A stretch of 58,662 bases of DNA from Caryophanales bacterium UBA1427 (GTDB taxonomy: Bacteria > Bacillota_I > Bacilli_A > ML615J-28 > CAG-313). Location of the stretch: NCBI GenBank assembly GCA_002329485.1, contig DCTZ01000018.1, positions 1 to 58,662 of the forward strand. Direction: 5' to 3'. Made by a program: the position numbers and the translations under genes. Under the pieces are notes generated by a model. The model had not been told where the DNA came from and did no database searches. It worked only from the letters and a program-made list of their open reading frames with translations. Below are positions 9,017-17,818 of the stretch, piece by piece (within the stretch, counting starts at the first letter, position 1; every line of letters begins with the position of its first letter).

Positions 9017-9043
9017 GAAAAAGAATTATAGGAGGTGCTTAAT

Positions 9044-11197
9044 ATGCCGAAACGTTTTAAACTTGTCCTGTGTTTTCTCCTATCGCTTTTGCTTTTAAGC
9101 GGTTGCGTGACTTTGGAAAAAGCCAAAGCCAATGCTATTCAAGAATTATCCTCATATGTCGATTTGGCGGATTATTTGGAAAACGCCCGTTTGCAGATTC
9201 AGGGTATTATCGACGATGCCCAAAGCGCAATCGAAGAAGCCGGTTCCAAAGCGGAAGTCGACCGAATCGTAACGGATGCCAAAACCCAGATTAACCAAAT
9301 TTTAACCAAAAAGGCTTTGGAAGAATACCAAACCCATGCGATTACCGTCCTTAATAAATATATCGAAGCCAAAACTTACTCCGTGGAAAACCAACAAACC
9401 GTCCAAGAAATCTTAAGGTCGTATGTTAGCGAAATTATCAAAGCCGCCAGTGCCCAGGAAATCGAAAATCTCGTGGCCGAATACAAAAACGAAATTGACG
9501 GAATTCCCCAAATTACCGATGAAATGGAAGATGTCGTTATTATCAACGACGACTACCAGGCCGTTAGGGGCGAAATCTTGATGCATCAGGAAACGCAAAA
9601 ACGGTTGTTTGTCGACGGTATCGGGAATGTATCTTATACGTCCGACACAAAAGTTTATCAGTTTGTAAGGGGAAATCTTGTCGAAAAAAATTTCGCCGAT
9701 TTGGCTTTGGCAATGAAGAATCTTTATTTTTACATCAACCGCCATACCGGCCGAATCGATTACATCGTCATTAACGGCGATCTCCGACAGGATGCAATCA
9801 AAGTGTTCATCAACCGTTCGACGGCGGTTACCGGGGATAACGACCGGTATCATCCTTCGATTACCTTGTCTTCGAGCGGCGGTTTGCTGGTTCGTTCCGG
9901 CAGCACCAAAAAGACCGAAAAAATCGCTGCTTTCTCTAGCATTGCGCTTTACAACGAACAGGGAAAAGTCGCCCTATACCAAGGTAGCACTAGGAAACTG
10001 CTTGCCGAGATGGTCATCGTGGAACCGATTTCGGATAAAATAACCGTAACTTCAATCGGCCGCAGTCAGGGAACCCCGAGTTACTACGGCCGAATGGAGA
10101 TTACTCCCGTAAACGGAAACCTGCAGCTTGTCAATAACGTCAACCTGGAAGATTATCTGAAAACCGTCGTTCCGAGCGAAATGCCCGCAAGCTGGAATCT
10201 GGAAGCCCTGAAAGCCCAGGCGATTTGCGCAAGAACCTATGCGCTTGCGGATATGCTTAACCAACGGTATGCCGCAAACGGTTATCATGTCGACGACAGC
10301 GTCATGAGCCAGGTTTACAACAATGCCGGCGAAAACCCCCGAAGCAATCAAGCCATCGCGGAAACCAAAGGATTGGTAATGCAATATAACGGCAGCGTCA
10401 TCAGCGCGGTGTTCTTTTCCACGGGAAGCGGAGCAACGGGACTACCGGGCGATGCCTGGTTTGAAGGAACGACTCCCGTTCCGGATAATACCGGTCCTTA
10501 TCACAGCACCTTGTATGCTTTTGATGAACAGGGCAATCCGTTAAGTTTTGATATCGAAGACGAAAGCTCCATGCTTGCCTTTTACAAACGCATCAAAGTA
10601 AATTCTTACGACATGGATTCGGTCTACCAAAGATGGCACTACCAGGAAACAAAAGCGGGAATCACCTCCCAACTCCAAAACAATCTGCCTGCCCGTCATT
10701 CGGCCAAACCGGATCAAGTCTTAACCAAGGTAGCCGATTCATTCGAAAGCCGGCCGATTCCCGCCGATATCGGAACGGTAACCGATTTGAATCCGGTTTC
10801 CCGGGGCGAAGGCGGTTTGGTTACCTGTTTGGAAATCGAAACAACCAAATACATTTTCCGCGTTTACGGCGAATACAATATCCGGATGCTTTTCCGAAAC
10901 CTTACCATCGACACCGCTACCGGCACCTCCAACGGTTATACCAACCGCAGTTTTTCCTTTTTGCCTTCGGCGTATTTTGCGCTGGAAACCAGCGGTGATA
11001 CCGTTCACTTTTACGGGGGCGGTTACGGCCACGGCACGGGCATGAGCCAATACGGGGCCAACAACATGGCAAGCCGCGGCAAAACTTTCGAAGAAATCCT
11101 GAAGTTTTATTACAACAACTTCGAATTTGTCGAATGGGTAAGGGTTGAGGAACCGACATTCAACGCCAAAGAAGTGTTTAACCTTTTGCCTAATTAA
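9044..11197 (+). CDS. SpoIID/LytB-domain lipoprotein (peptidoglycan lytic transglycosylase-like)
   Basis: Large exported protein (717 aa) with a lipobox signal peptide (LLLLSGC), so anchored outside the membrane. Residues about 25-165 are charged and helix-rich, a likely coiled-coil stalk. A central region follows. The SpoIID domain runs from about residue 340 to the end, with the catalytic-type Glu379 in SEMPASWNLEALKAQAICARTYAL and the C-terminal YGHGTGMSQYGAN. In spore formers SpoIID strips stem-free glycan during engulfment; many relatives have vegetative wall roles. Size, lipid anchor and stalk differ from classical SpoIID (about 340 aa), so I infer a wall-remodelling role without proof of sporulation. 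ATG 9044 is chosen because GGAGGTG precedes it. Confidence 0.85.
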   Translation: MPKRFKLVLCFLLSLLLLSGCVTLEKAKANAIQELSSYVDLADYLENARLQIQGIIDDAQSAIEEAGSKAEVDRIVTDAKTQINQILTKKALEEYQTHAITVLNKYIEAKTYSVENQQTVQEILRSYVSEIIKAASAQEIENLVAEYKNEIDGIPQITDEMEDVVIINDDYQAVRGEILMHQETQKRLFVDGIGNVSYTSDTKVYQFVRGNLVEKNFADLALAMKNLYFYINRHTGRIDYIVINGDLRQDAIKVFINRSTAVTGDNDRYHPSITLSSSGGLLVRSGSTKKTEKIAAFSSIALYNEQGKVALYQGSTRKLLAEMVIVEPISDKITVTSIGRSQGTPSYYGRMEITPVNGNLQLVNNVNLEDYLKTVVPSEMPASWNLEALKAQAICARTYALADMLNQRYAANGYHVDDSVMSQVYNNAGENPRSNQAIAETKGLVMQYNGSVISAVFFSTGSGATGLPGDAWFEGTTPVPDNTGPYHSTLYAFDEQGNPLSFDIEDESSMLAFYKRIKVNSYDMDSVYQRWHYQETKAGITSQLQNNLPARHSAKPDQVLTKVADSFESRPIPADIGTVTDLNPVSRGEGGLVTCLEIETTKYIFRVYGEYNIRMLFRNLTIDTATGTSNGYTNRSFSFLPSAYFALETSGDTVHFYGGGYGHGTGMSQYGANNMASRGKTFEEILKFYYNNFEFVEWVRVEEPTFNAKEVFNLLPN

Positions 11198-11237
11198 TAT
11201 AATATATATATTCCATTATTGTTCTTTATCGTAAAGA

Positions 11238-11271
11238 GCGCTTTGTTTAACCGAACAAAGCGCATTTTTTT
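11238..11271 (+). terminator. intrinsic terminator after the SpoIID-domain gene
   Basis: GCGCTTTGTT and AACAAAGCGC form a 10-bp stem with a 6-nt loop, followed by eight T within nine bases. Confidence 0.85.
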
Positions 11272-11354
11272 ACCGGATTGAAAGCCCGAGGTAATAATTT
11301 AATTTTACCGGGTTTTCGAGGCTTCGTCGGGGGGAAATTTTTTTACCATTTAAC

Positions 11355-11382
11355 TTGACTATTTTTCAAAAAAAAGTATAAT
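11355..11382 (+). promoter_or_regulatory. promoter of the regulator-potABCD operon
   Basis: TTGACT (11355-11360), 16-nt spacer, TATAAT (11377-11382). The leader of about 100 nt contains short dyads rich in CTTAAG, including TAAAC-N5-GTTTA at about 11400-11414, which could be an autoregulatory operator. That role is a guess. Confidence 0.75.
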
Positions 11383-11490
11383 ACTCGTGTTTAAAAATAC
11401 TAAACTTAAGGTTTAATGATATTTAACAAAATCTTAAGCCTTAAAAAAGCACTTTAATAAATAGTAAGGGATAATGAGGGAAAAATAACC

Positions 11491-12027
11491 ATGAAAATAG
11501 GAGCACGCATTAAAGATTTACGAACGCTTTGCGGATTGACCCAGGAAGAACTGGCCGCAAGATGCGAACTGACCAAAGGATATATCTCGCAAATCGAAAA
11601 CGATCTGACGAGCCCGTCCATTTCCACCCTGACGGATTTGCTGGATGCGCTCGGTACGGATATTAAGACTTTTTTTTCGGGTTACGATCAGGAAGAAAAG
11701 ATTGTTTTCGGCGAGGACGATTATTTCGTCAAAGAGGACGAAACGGGAAAAATAACCTGGCTTGTACCGAACAGCCAAAAAAACATCATGGAACCGATCA
11801 GTTTTACTTTGAAAGCCGGTCAGGAAACGATGATCGACCTGCCGCACGAAGGCCAGGAGTTCGGGTATGTGTTGGAAGGGACAATCCAAATCAGCTTCGG
11901 CAACAAGCGCTTTGTCTGCCGGAGAGGGGAGACGTTCTATTTTACGACCGACAAACCCCATAAATTGATCAATCCGGGCAAAACCGATGCCAAAATCATT
12001 TGGATAACGAGCCCACCGAATTTTTAA
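11491..12027 (+). CDS. XRE-family regulator with cupin sensor domain
   Basis: 178 aa. An N-terminal helix-turn-helix (residues 1-65: LRTLCGLTQEELAARCELTKGYISQIE) is joined to a C-terminal cupin (residues about 105-175, with GQEFGYVLEG and the RGETFYFTTDKPHKL metal/ligand motif). This architecture (PuuR/SutR-like) commonly sits directly upstream of potABCD in Bacillota and responds to polyamines. Position 26 nt ahead of potA and a shared promoter support local control of polyamine uptake. Ligand identity is inferred from context. Confidence 0.88.
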   Translation: MKIGARIKDLRTLCGLTQEELAARCELTKGYISQIENDLTSPSISTLTDLLDALGTDIKTFFSGYDQEEKIVFGEDDYFVKEDETGKITWLVPNSQKNIMEPISFTLKAGQETMIDLPHEGQEFGYVLEGTIQISFGNKRFVCRRGETFYFTTDKPHKLINPGKTDAKIIWITSPPNF

Positions 12028-12052
12028 AAAATTTAATCTGAGGTGATTTGGG

Positions 12053-13621
12053 ATGCAGAAGGAAAATGGCGCAAGCCTTATAACCGAAAACGGAAAAAGC
12101 AAAGAAAAAGACCGCGAAAACATCATAATCGAATTGATTGATGTTGCGAAAGAATATAACGGCACCTTCGTGGTGGAAGACTTCAACCTTTATGTCAAAA
12201 AAGGCGAATTCATTACTTTTTTGGGACCGTCGGGGTGCGGAAAGACAACGACGCTGAGAATGATTGCCGGGTTCGAAATGCCTACCAGAGGCAAGATTCT
12301 TCTAAACGGGGTGGATATTACGCATCTTCCCCCGCACAAACGGCCCGTCAATACCGTGTTTCAAAAATATGCGCTCTTTCCTCATTTGGACGTATATGAC
12401 AATGTCGCATTCGGTCTAAGATTTAAGCGCATCGAAGAAACGATTGTCGACAAAAACGGAAACGAAAAGAAAGTTTTGCGAAAACTTACCAAAGAAGAAA
12501 TCGACGAAAAAGTCACGAGCATTTTGAAACTCGTCGATTTGGAAGAATTCGAATGGCGCCAAATCAACACCTTGTCCGGGGGCCAACAACAGCGGATTGC
12601 CATTGCCCGGGCGCTTGTCAACGAACCGGAAATTTTGCTTTTGGATGAACCGCTCGGAGCTTTGGACTTAAAGATGCGCAAAGAAATGCAATTGGAACTA
12701 AAAGCCATGCACAAAAAGCTCGGCATTACTTTCATCTATGTCACGCACGACCAGGAAGAAGCCTTGACGATGTCCGATACGATTGTTGTCATGAACGACG
12801 GCCGGATTCAACAAATCGGAACTCCGACCATGATTTACAACGAACCGAAAAGCGCGTTTGTCGCCGACTTTATCGGGGAAAGCAACATCTACAACGGCAC
12901 TTATCTGGGCGACAAAAAAGTTCGTTTCCTTTACCATGTGTTCGACTGCGTCGACGAATTCCAAAAAAACGAAAAAGTCGATGTTGTGGTACGGCCCGAA
13001 GATATCGTGCTGGGCGAACCCGGAACGGGGACTGCGGACGGATTTTTGGTGAGCAAAGTCTTTAAAGGAATTCACTACGAATATACGATGATGATTGGCA
13101 AAAACGAAGTCATCATCCAAGATACGCGCAATCTGCCGATTAACCGGATGGCCAGCATCTCGATTGATCCGGAAAACATTCATATCATGAAAAAAGAATT
13201 CGTAAGCAATGTTTACGACGGTTACATTACCAAGAACAATGCCGTGTATTTTGCTGGTGGGGAGTTTGCGTGCGACGTCACACAATTAATCCCAGGAACA
13301 ACATTGGACGAAGACGGCTATTTGGTGGATAAAAACGGCGTCCTTTATGATTTGACGGATGCGGAAGTGACGGTAGAAGTTGGTTTAAACGATATCGAAA
13401 TTCTCGACGATGTGGAAGAAGGCAATGTTTCGGGTGAAATTGTTTCCTTTATCTATATCGGTGACCACTATCAGGTGGTTGTGAGAACCGCCGACGACGA
13501 AGATTTTGTCGTCGAAACGGAATACATGTGGAACGAAGAAGACTTGGTAAGCATCAAGATTGCTCCCGAAGCGATTAAAATGCGCTTAAAGGGTGAGGCA
13601 AAACAATATGTTAAAGCTTAA
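12053..13621 (+). CDS. potA: spermidine/putrescine ABC transporter ATPase, C-terminally extended
   Basis: ATPase that powers polyamine import. Walker A GPSGCGKTT is at residues 59-67. Then come an FQKYALFPH Q-loop, signature LSGGQQQR, Walker B ILLLDEP and the H-loop VTHDQEEAL. A charged insert of about 15 residues (KNGNEKKVLRKL) lies in the helical subdomain. PotA is normally 350-385 aa; this one is 522 because the region after the TOBE domain is expanded, with about 140 acidic residues-rich positions (DEDGYLVDKNG onwards) ending in a TOBE-like strand set. Start ATG follows TGAGGTGA. It overlaps potB by 14 nt. Confidence 0.93.
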   Translation: MQKENGASLITENGKSKEKDRENIIIELIDVAKEYNGTFVVEDFNLYVKKGEFITFLGPSGCGKTTTLRMIAGFEMPTRGKILLNGVDITHLPPHKRPVNTVFQKYALFPHLDVYDNVAFGLRFKRIEETIVDKNGNEKKVLRKLTKEEIDEKVTSILKLVDLEEFEWRQINTLSGGQQQRIAIARALVNEPEILLLDEPLGALDLKMRKEMQLELKAMHKKLGITFIYVTHDQEEALTMSDTIVVMNDGRIQQIGTPTMIYNEPKSAFVADFIGESNIYNGTYLGDKKVRFLYHVFDCVDEFQKNEKVDVVVRPEDIVLGEPGTGTADGFLVSKVFKGIHYEYTMMIGKNEVIIQDTRNLPINRMASISIDPENIHIMKKEFVSNVYDGYITKNNAVYFAGGEFACDVTQLIPGTTLDEDGYLVDKNGVLYDLTDAEVTVEVGLNDIEILDDVEEGNVSGEIVSFIYIGDHYQVVVRTADDEDFVVETEYMWNEEDLVSIKIAPEAIKMRLKGEAKQYVKA

Positions 13622-14402
13622 GTTTCGCCGGAAACATTTAGCGATTATCTATGCGGTATTTTTAATCGCTTTTGTGGTGGCACCCCTCTTACTGATCTTC
13701 TATTACGCGTTCACGAACGATGCGGGACAGATTACGTTTCACCGCATGGTCAACTTTTTCACCGATTCTTCTTCCTTAAACGATTTGTTGGTCAGCATCC
13801 TAATCGGTGCCGCCAATACCGTCCTTTGCCTGTTGATCGGTTATCCGGTCGCCTATTTACTGGCTAATCCCAAATACAACAAAAGCAAAATGATGCTTTT
13901 GCTGTATGTCATGCCGATGTGGATTAACTTCGTGTTAAGAACCGGGGCAACGAAAGACTTGCTATATTGGATTGGCATCAGCGGCAACAACCGGCCCTAC
14001 ACCGCTACTTTAATCGGGATGGTTTACAACTACTTGCCGTTTGTGATCTTGCCGCTTTATGCGACCATGCAAAAAATGGATCAAAGCCAGGTCGAAGCGG
14101 CGCGTGATCTGGGGGCCAACCCTTTCCAAACTTTCATAAAACTGATTATTCCGATGACTATGCCGGGAATCGTCAGCGCCATCCTGATGGTTTTTGTTCC
14201 GACAATGTCCTCCTTCGTCATCAGCAACGCTTTAGGCGGCGCCAAAGTCAATCTGATCGGAAACAATATCAATACTTCATTCAACTATTCCCGTTGGGGC
14301 GACGGATCGTTCATGGCCATCATCATGCTTCTGTTGATCGGCTTAACCTTCCTTTTGACCAAAAACGTCAACAAAGAAGAAGGGCGGGGTAGTTTATGGT
14401 AA
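13608..14402 (+). CDS. potB: spermidine/putrescine ABC transporter permease B
   Basis: Inner-membrane permease with about six membrane helices, a pairing partner of PotC. The EAA loop EAARDLGANPFQTFIKLIIP, which docks to PotA, is clear. The N-terminus has positive residues then a first membrane helix. I chose ATG 13608 (MLKLKFRR) with GGGTGAGG 9-10 nt upstream rather than the GTG at 13593. It lies inside the potA tail and overlaps potC by 7 nt, so the three are translationally coupled. Length (264 aa) is slightly below the family mean of about 280. Confidence 0.93.
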   Translation: MLKLKFRRKHLAIIYAVFLIAFVVAPLLLIFYYAFTNDAGQITFHRMVNFFTDSSSLNDLLVSILIGAANTVLCLLIGYPVAYLLANPKYNKSKMMLLLYVMPMWINFVLRTGATKDLLYWIGISGNNRPYTATLIGMVYNYLPFVILPLYATMQKMDQSQVEAARDLGANPFQTFIKLIIPMTMPGIVSAILMVFVPTMSSFVISNALGGAKVNLIGNNINTSFNYSRWGDGSFMAIIMLLLIGLTFLLTKNVNKEEGRGSLW

Positions 14403-15190
14403 AAAAAATCTTGGCCAAATCCTATCTTTGGCTGATTCTGCTACTGCTTTATGCGCCGATTCTGCTACTTGTCATTTTCAGTTTCACCGATACGACTGTT
14501 ATCGGTACCTGGAACGGTTTTTCCTTTAAACCGTACCAAAACCTTTTCGGCAACAAAGACATCATGACGGCTTTGAAAAACACCGTGGTTTTGGCTTTGA
14601 CGGCCGGCGTGGTTTCGACCATCCTCGGAACAGTCGGCGCCATCGGCATTTTCTACAGTTCCCGCCGGGCCAAAAACGCCATCAACGCGATGTCGCAAAT
14701 ACCGGTGGTCAATGCCGAAATCGTTACGGCTTTGTCGTTGAGAATCCTGTTTGCTTTTTTCAACATTGAACTGAGCTTTTTGACCCTTCTAATCGGTCAT
14801 GTCGTTTTGACGGTTCCGTTTGTGGTGCTGAGCATTTTGCCGAAACTTCAACAAATGGACAACAATATCTATGAAGCCGCGCTGGATCTTGGGGCAACTC
14901 CTTCCAGAGCCTTGTGGAGCGTTTTGATTCCGCAGATTACCCCCGGGATTTTGGCCGGATTCATCTTGGCCTTGACTTTATCGCTTGACGACTATATAGT
15001 TACGGCTTACACCAGAAGCGATTCGTTTGTCACAATCAGTACGATTGTGGAAGGTGCGGTAAGAATCAGAGGTTTGACCAATGCTTACCGGGCCTTAACG
15101 ACTTTAATTTTCCTCGCCGTTTTGGGTATTTTGATTGTAATGAACATTATGGCGAGCAAGAAAAAAGCTAAATTAGAAAGGAAATTTTAA
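14396..15190 (+). CDS. potC: spermidine/putrescine ABC transporter permease C
   Basis: Second permease (264 aa) of the polyamine importer. The EAA motif reads EAALDLGATPSRALWSVLIPQITPGI, followed by LSLDDYIVTAYT, a PotC-typical segment. About six membrane helices are visible. The ATG lies within the last codons of potB; potD begins 2 nt after its stop, and an AGGAAA site precedes potD. Confidence 0.93.
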   Translation: MVKKILAKSYLWLILLLLYAPILLLVIFSFTDTTVIGTWNGFSFKPYQNLFGNKDIMTALKNTVVLALTAGVVSTILGTVGAIGIFYSSRRAKNAINAMSQIPVVNAEIVTALSLRILFAFFNIELSFLTLLIGHVVLTVPFVVLSILPKLQQMDNNIYEAALDLGATPSRALWSVLIPQITPGILAGFILALTLSLDDYIVTAYTRSDSFVTISTIVEGAVRIRGLTNAYRALTTLIFLAVLGILIVMNIMASKKKAKLERKF

Positions 15191-15192
15191 CA

Positions 15193-16641
15193 ATGAAAAA
15201 AGTAATTGCTTTACTCCTTGTTGTTTTTGGTTTTTCAATCTTCGGGTCTGTAAAATTACAGGTCCAAGCCGCCGACTATGTGCTTCGGGTTTACAATTGG
15301 CAAGATTACATCGATGAAGGCAAAGACGAAAACGGCAATCCCCGCAAAGACGAATTCGGCAATCCGGTTTCCAGCGTCATCGACGATTTCGAAGAATATT
15401 ACTATCAAAAAACCGGCAAAACGGTCGAAGTCATCTATACGACCTATGAAACCAACGAAGTAATGCTCAATTCCCTCAAGACCGGCAATATCAAATACGA
15501 TCTTGTCTGCCCGAGCGACTATGTCATTCAAAAAATGGTGCGTGAAGACATGCTTGAGGAAATCGACATGAGTCTGCTTCCGAATTATCAACAATACGCT
15601 TCCCCATATTTAATCGATATTTTCGAAAAATACGGTTGGGACAAATACGCCGTCAACTATATGTGGGGTACTTTGGGATTCTTGTATAATGCGGAAGAAG
15701 TGGATGACGAAGACGTTACTTCCTGGACCGTTTTGTGGGACGAAAACTACAAAAACCGGGTAACAATCAAAGATTCCGTCCGGGATACGTATATCATCGG
15801 CGTTTGCTATGTTTACAAAGACGAATTGGATGAGCTTGCGGTTCGGTACCATGACAATCTAATCAACGAAAGCGAATACAGCGAAGCGGTTACCGAAATC
15901 ATCAACCGCCGGGACGACGAAACATTGGCCAAAGTCGAAGAAGCTTTGAAAGCCCTGAAGAAAAATATTGCGGGGTTTGAAGTCGACAGCGGCAAAAACG
16001 ATATCCGGACCGGCAAAATCGATATCAACTTCGCTTGGAGCGGCGATGCCATCTACAGCATTCAAACCGCCTGGGAAGAATCGGAATTGGAACTGAAGTA
16101 CCAAATTCCTTACGAAGGCAGCAACATTTGGTTTGACGCCTGGGTTATGCCGAAAGGTGCCAACAAAGAACTTGCCCACGAATTCCTCAACTATCTTTGC
16201 GACCCGGAGGTGGCCGCCCGAAACATGGAATTCATTGGCTATACCAGCGCGATTGCGGGAGACGCCATGCTTGATTTGGTTAACGATTGGTACGGCGTCG
16301 AAGACGGCGATTTGGCCGTCGATTTAAGCTACTTCTTCGCAGGAACGGTATCGGAAGGAAAATCAATGATAATTGAAACCGACAGTGACAATTACAATCT
16401 CCTTCTTGCCCAATATCCGGACAAAAAAATCATCGCCCGCTGCGGCATCATGGAAGATTTCGGCGACCAAAACGAAAAACTCCTTGCCATGTGGCAAAGA
16501 GTCAAAGCCAATATCGTACCGGTTTGGATCTATTTTGTGGCCGGAGGAATCGCGGTCGGTATCGTTTCGGTTATCGTCATCAACCGTCAGTCGAAACAAA
16601 TGCGCATCAAGCGACAAAAAGCCAAAGTCGGCAAAAAATAA
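15193..16641 (+). CDS. potD: polyamine substrate-binding protein with C-terminal membrane anchor
   Basis: Extracellular binding component of PotABCD. It has a cleavable-type signal peptide ending VQA-A near residue 26, with no lipobox cysteine. The mature part starts YVLRVYNWQDYI, the PotD/PotF hallmark, and contains LVCPSDYVIQKM, MWGTLGFLYN and NINFAWSGDA. An insert of about 20 residues rich in K/D/N/G follows the first motif. Unusually, residues about 442-463 (VPVWIYFVAGGIAVGIVSVIVI) form a membrane helix followed by a basic tail. The protein therefore seems held by its C-terminus instead of by a lipid. At 482 aa it is much longer than typical PotD (about 350). Confidence 0.9.
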   Translation: MKKVIALLLVVFGFSIFGSVKLQVQAADYVLRVYNWQDYIDEGKDENGNPRKDEFGNPVSSVIDDFEEYYYQKTGKTVEVIYTTYETNEVMLNSLKTGNIKYDLVCPSDYVIQKMVREDMLEEIDMSLLPNYQQYASPYLIDIFEKYGWDKYAVNYMWGTLGFLYNAEEVDDEDVTSWTVLWDENYKNRVTIKDSVRDTYIIGVCYVYKDELDELAVRYHDNLINESEYSEAVTEIINRRDDETLAKVEEALKALKKNIAGFEVDSGKNDIRTGKIDINFAWSGDAIYSIQTAWEESELELKYQIPYEGSNIWFDAWVMPKGANKELAHEFLNYLCDPEVAARNMEFIGYTSAIAGDAMLDLVNDWYGVEDGDLAVDLSYFFAGTVSEGKSMIIETDSDNYNLLLAQYPDKKIIARCGIMEDFGDQNEKLLAMWQRVKANIVPVWIYFVAGGIAVGIVSVIVINRQSKQMRIKRQKAKVGKK

Positions 16642-16666
16642 AAGAGTTTTATTGCCTTAATTCATT

Positions 16667-16694
16667 TTGCAATCGGTTATAATTGTAATATAAA
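16667..16694 (+). promoter_or_regulatory. promoter of corA
   Basis: TTGCAA (16667-16672), 16-nt spacer, TATAAA (16689-16694), starting 26 nt after the potD stop. No clear terminator separates potD from corA, so readthrough is possible. Confidence 0.65.
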
Positions 16695-16714
16695 TAAAAC
16701 CGAGGGGTGATAAC

Positions 16715-17683
16715 ATGATTACGGTATATTTAAAAACCGAAACAAGGGAATTAACCATTCACAAAAATATCGGCGATATCCCGATTGAGCCATTTTTGGA
16801 ACGTAAATCATGGATTCACTTGAAAAATCCGACCGAAGAAGAAATTGATTTAGTGGTCCGCAAAACGGGTATCGGCAAGGATTTATTGAGAATAGCCTTG
16901 GACGAAGAGGAAACCGCCCATATCGATTTTGAAAACGGGGTTACGATGTTGATTGTCGATACTCCGGTCCTCGAAAACGACAGCGAATCAAGCAAATATT
17001 TGACCACCCCTTTCGGAATCTTTTTCAACGAAGACTATTTTGTCACGTTGTGCTTAAAAGAAAACATGGTGGAAGGCGCAATTACCAGTCGGGGCATGAA
17101 GAATTTCTCGACCGGCAAACACGTGCGATTAACAATCCAATTGTTGTATCAAAACGCTATCGCGTTTGTCAACATCATGAAATTAATCAACAAAGATTCC
17201 GAAGCCATCGAACGCCGGCTTCATCAGTCGATGCGTAACAAAGAACTGTTTGAGCTGATGAATCTGGGCAAATCTTTGGTTTATCTGTCCACCGGTATCA
17301 ATGCCAATCAATTGGTTTTGGAACGGTTCAAACGGTTGGATATTTACAAAAAATTCGAAGAAGACATTGCCTTACTGGAAGATGCCTTGATTGAAAACCG
17401 CCAGGCGATGGAAATGTGTTCCGTTCACCGTGATATTTTGAACGGCACGATGGATGCTTTTGCTTCCATTATCAACAACAACGTCAACCATGTCATGAAA
17501 ACATTGACGGTCGTGACGATTGTTTTGACGATTCCGACGCTTGTCGCCAGTTTCTTCGGCATGAATGTAAACATTCCGTTTGCGCAGGATAAACTCGGTT
17601 TTTTGTATGCGGTTTTGATTTCCGCTGTCATCGCAGTCATTTGCGCCTGGGCTCTGATTCGTTATACGAACCCAAGGCGATAA
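16715..17683 (+). CDS. corA: CorA-family magnesium/divalent cation channel
   Basis: 322 aa, with a large cytoplasmic N-terminal funnel and two C-terminal membrane helices. The signature GMN selectivity motif (FFGMNVNIPF) closes the first helix, and the protein ends in a basic tail. It forms pentameric Mg2+ (or Co2+/Ni2+) channels gated by cytoplasmic Mg2+. The start is ATG after GAGGGGTGA. It looks monocistronic, with its own promoter and terminator. Confidence 0.93.
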   Translation: MITVYLKTETRELTIHKNIGDIPIEPFLERKSWIHLKNPTEEEIDLVVRKTGIGKDLLRIALDEEETAHIDFENGVTMLIVDTPVLENDSESSKYLTTPFGIFFNEDYFVTLCLKENMVEGAITSRGMKNFSTGKHVRLTIQLLYQNAIAFVNIMKLINKDSEAIERRLHQSMRNKELFELMNLGKSLVYLSTGINANQLVLERFKRLDIYKKFEEDIALLEDALIENRQAMEMCSVHRDILNGTMDAFASIINNNVNHVMKTLTVVTIVLTIPTLVASFFGMNVNIPFAQDKLGFLYAVLISAVIAVICAWALIRYTNPRR

Positions 17684-17700
17684 TGATTTATCTGTAATCG

Positions 17701-17734
17701 AAAGGGACTTCAATCAAGGAAGTCTCCTTTTTTT
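17701..17734 (+). terminator. intrinsic terminator after corA
   Basis: GGACTTC and GAAGTCTCC arms with a 7-nt loop, followed by a run of seven T. Confidence 0.75.
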
Positions 17735-17762
17735 ACCAGCCGAAGGAACGGTTTAATTAAAC

Positions 17763-17791
17763 TTGCGAAAAAGGGAATATAATGGTATAAT
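17763..17791 (+). promoter_or_regulatory. promoter of the amidase lipoprotein gene
   Basis: TTGCGA (17763-17768), 17-nt spacer, TATAAT (17786-17791). Confidence 0.7.
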
Positions 17792-17818
17792 TTTAGTAAT
17801 AATACTGGAGGTTTAGAC

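Noticed and set aside
11383..11490. Small RNA or riboswitch in the leader of the XRE-cupin gene
   Set aside because: Only short AT-rich dyads around CTTAAG are seen; no stable multi-stem structure or terminator was recognised.
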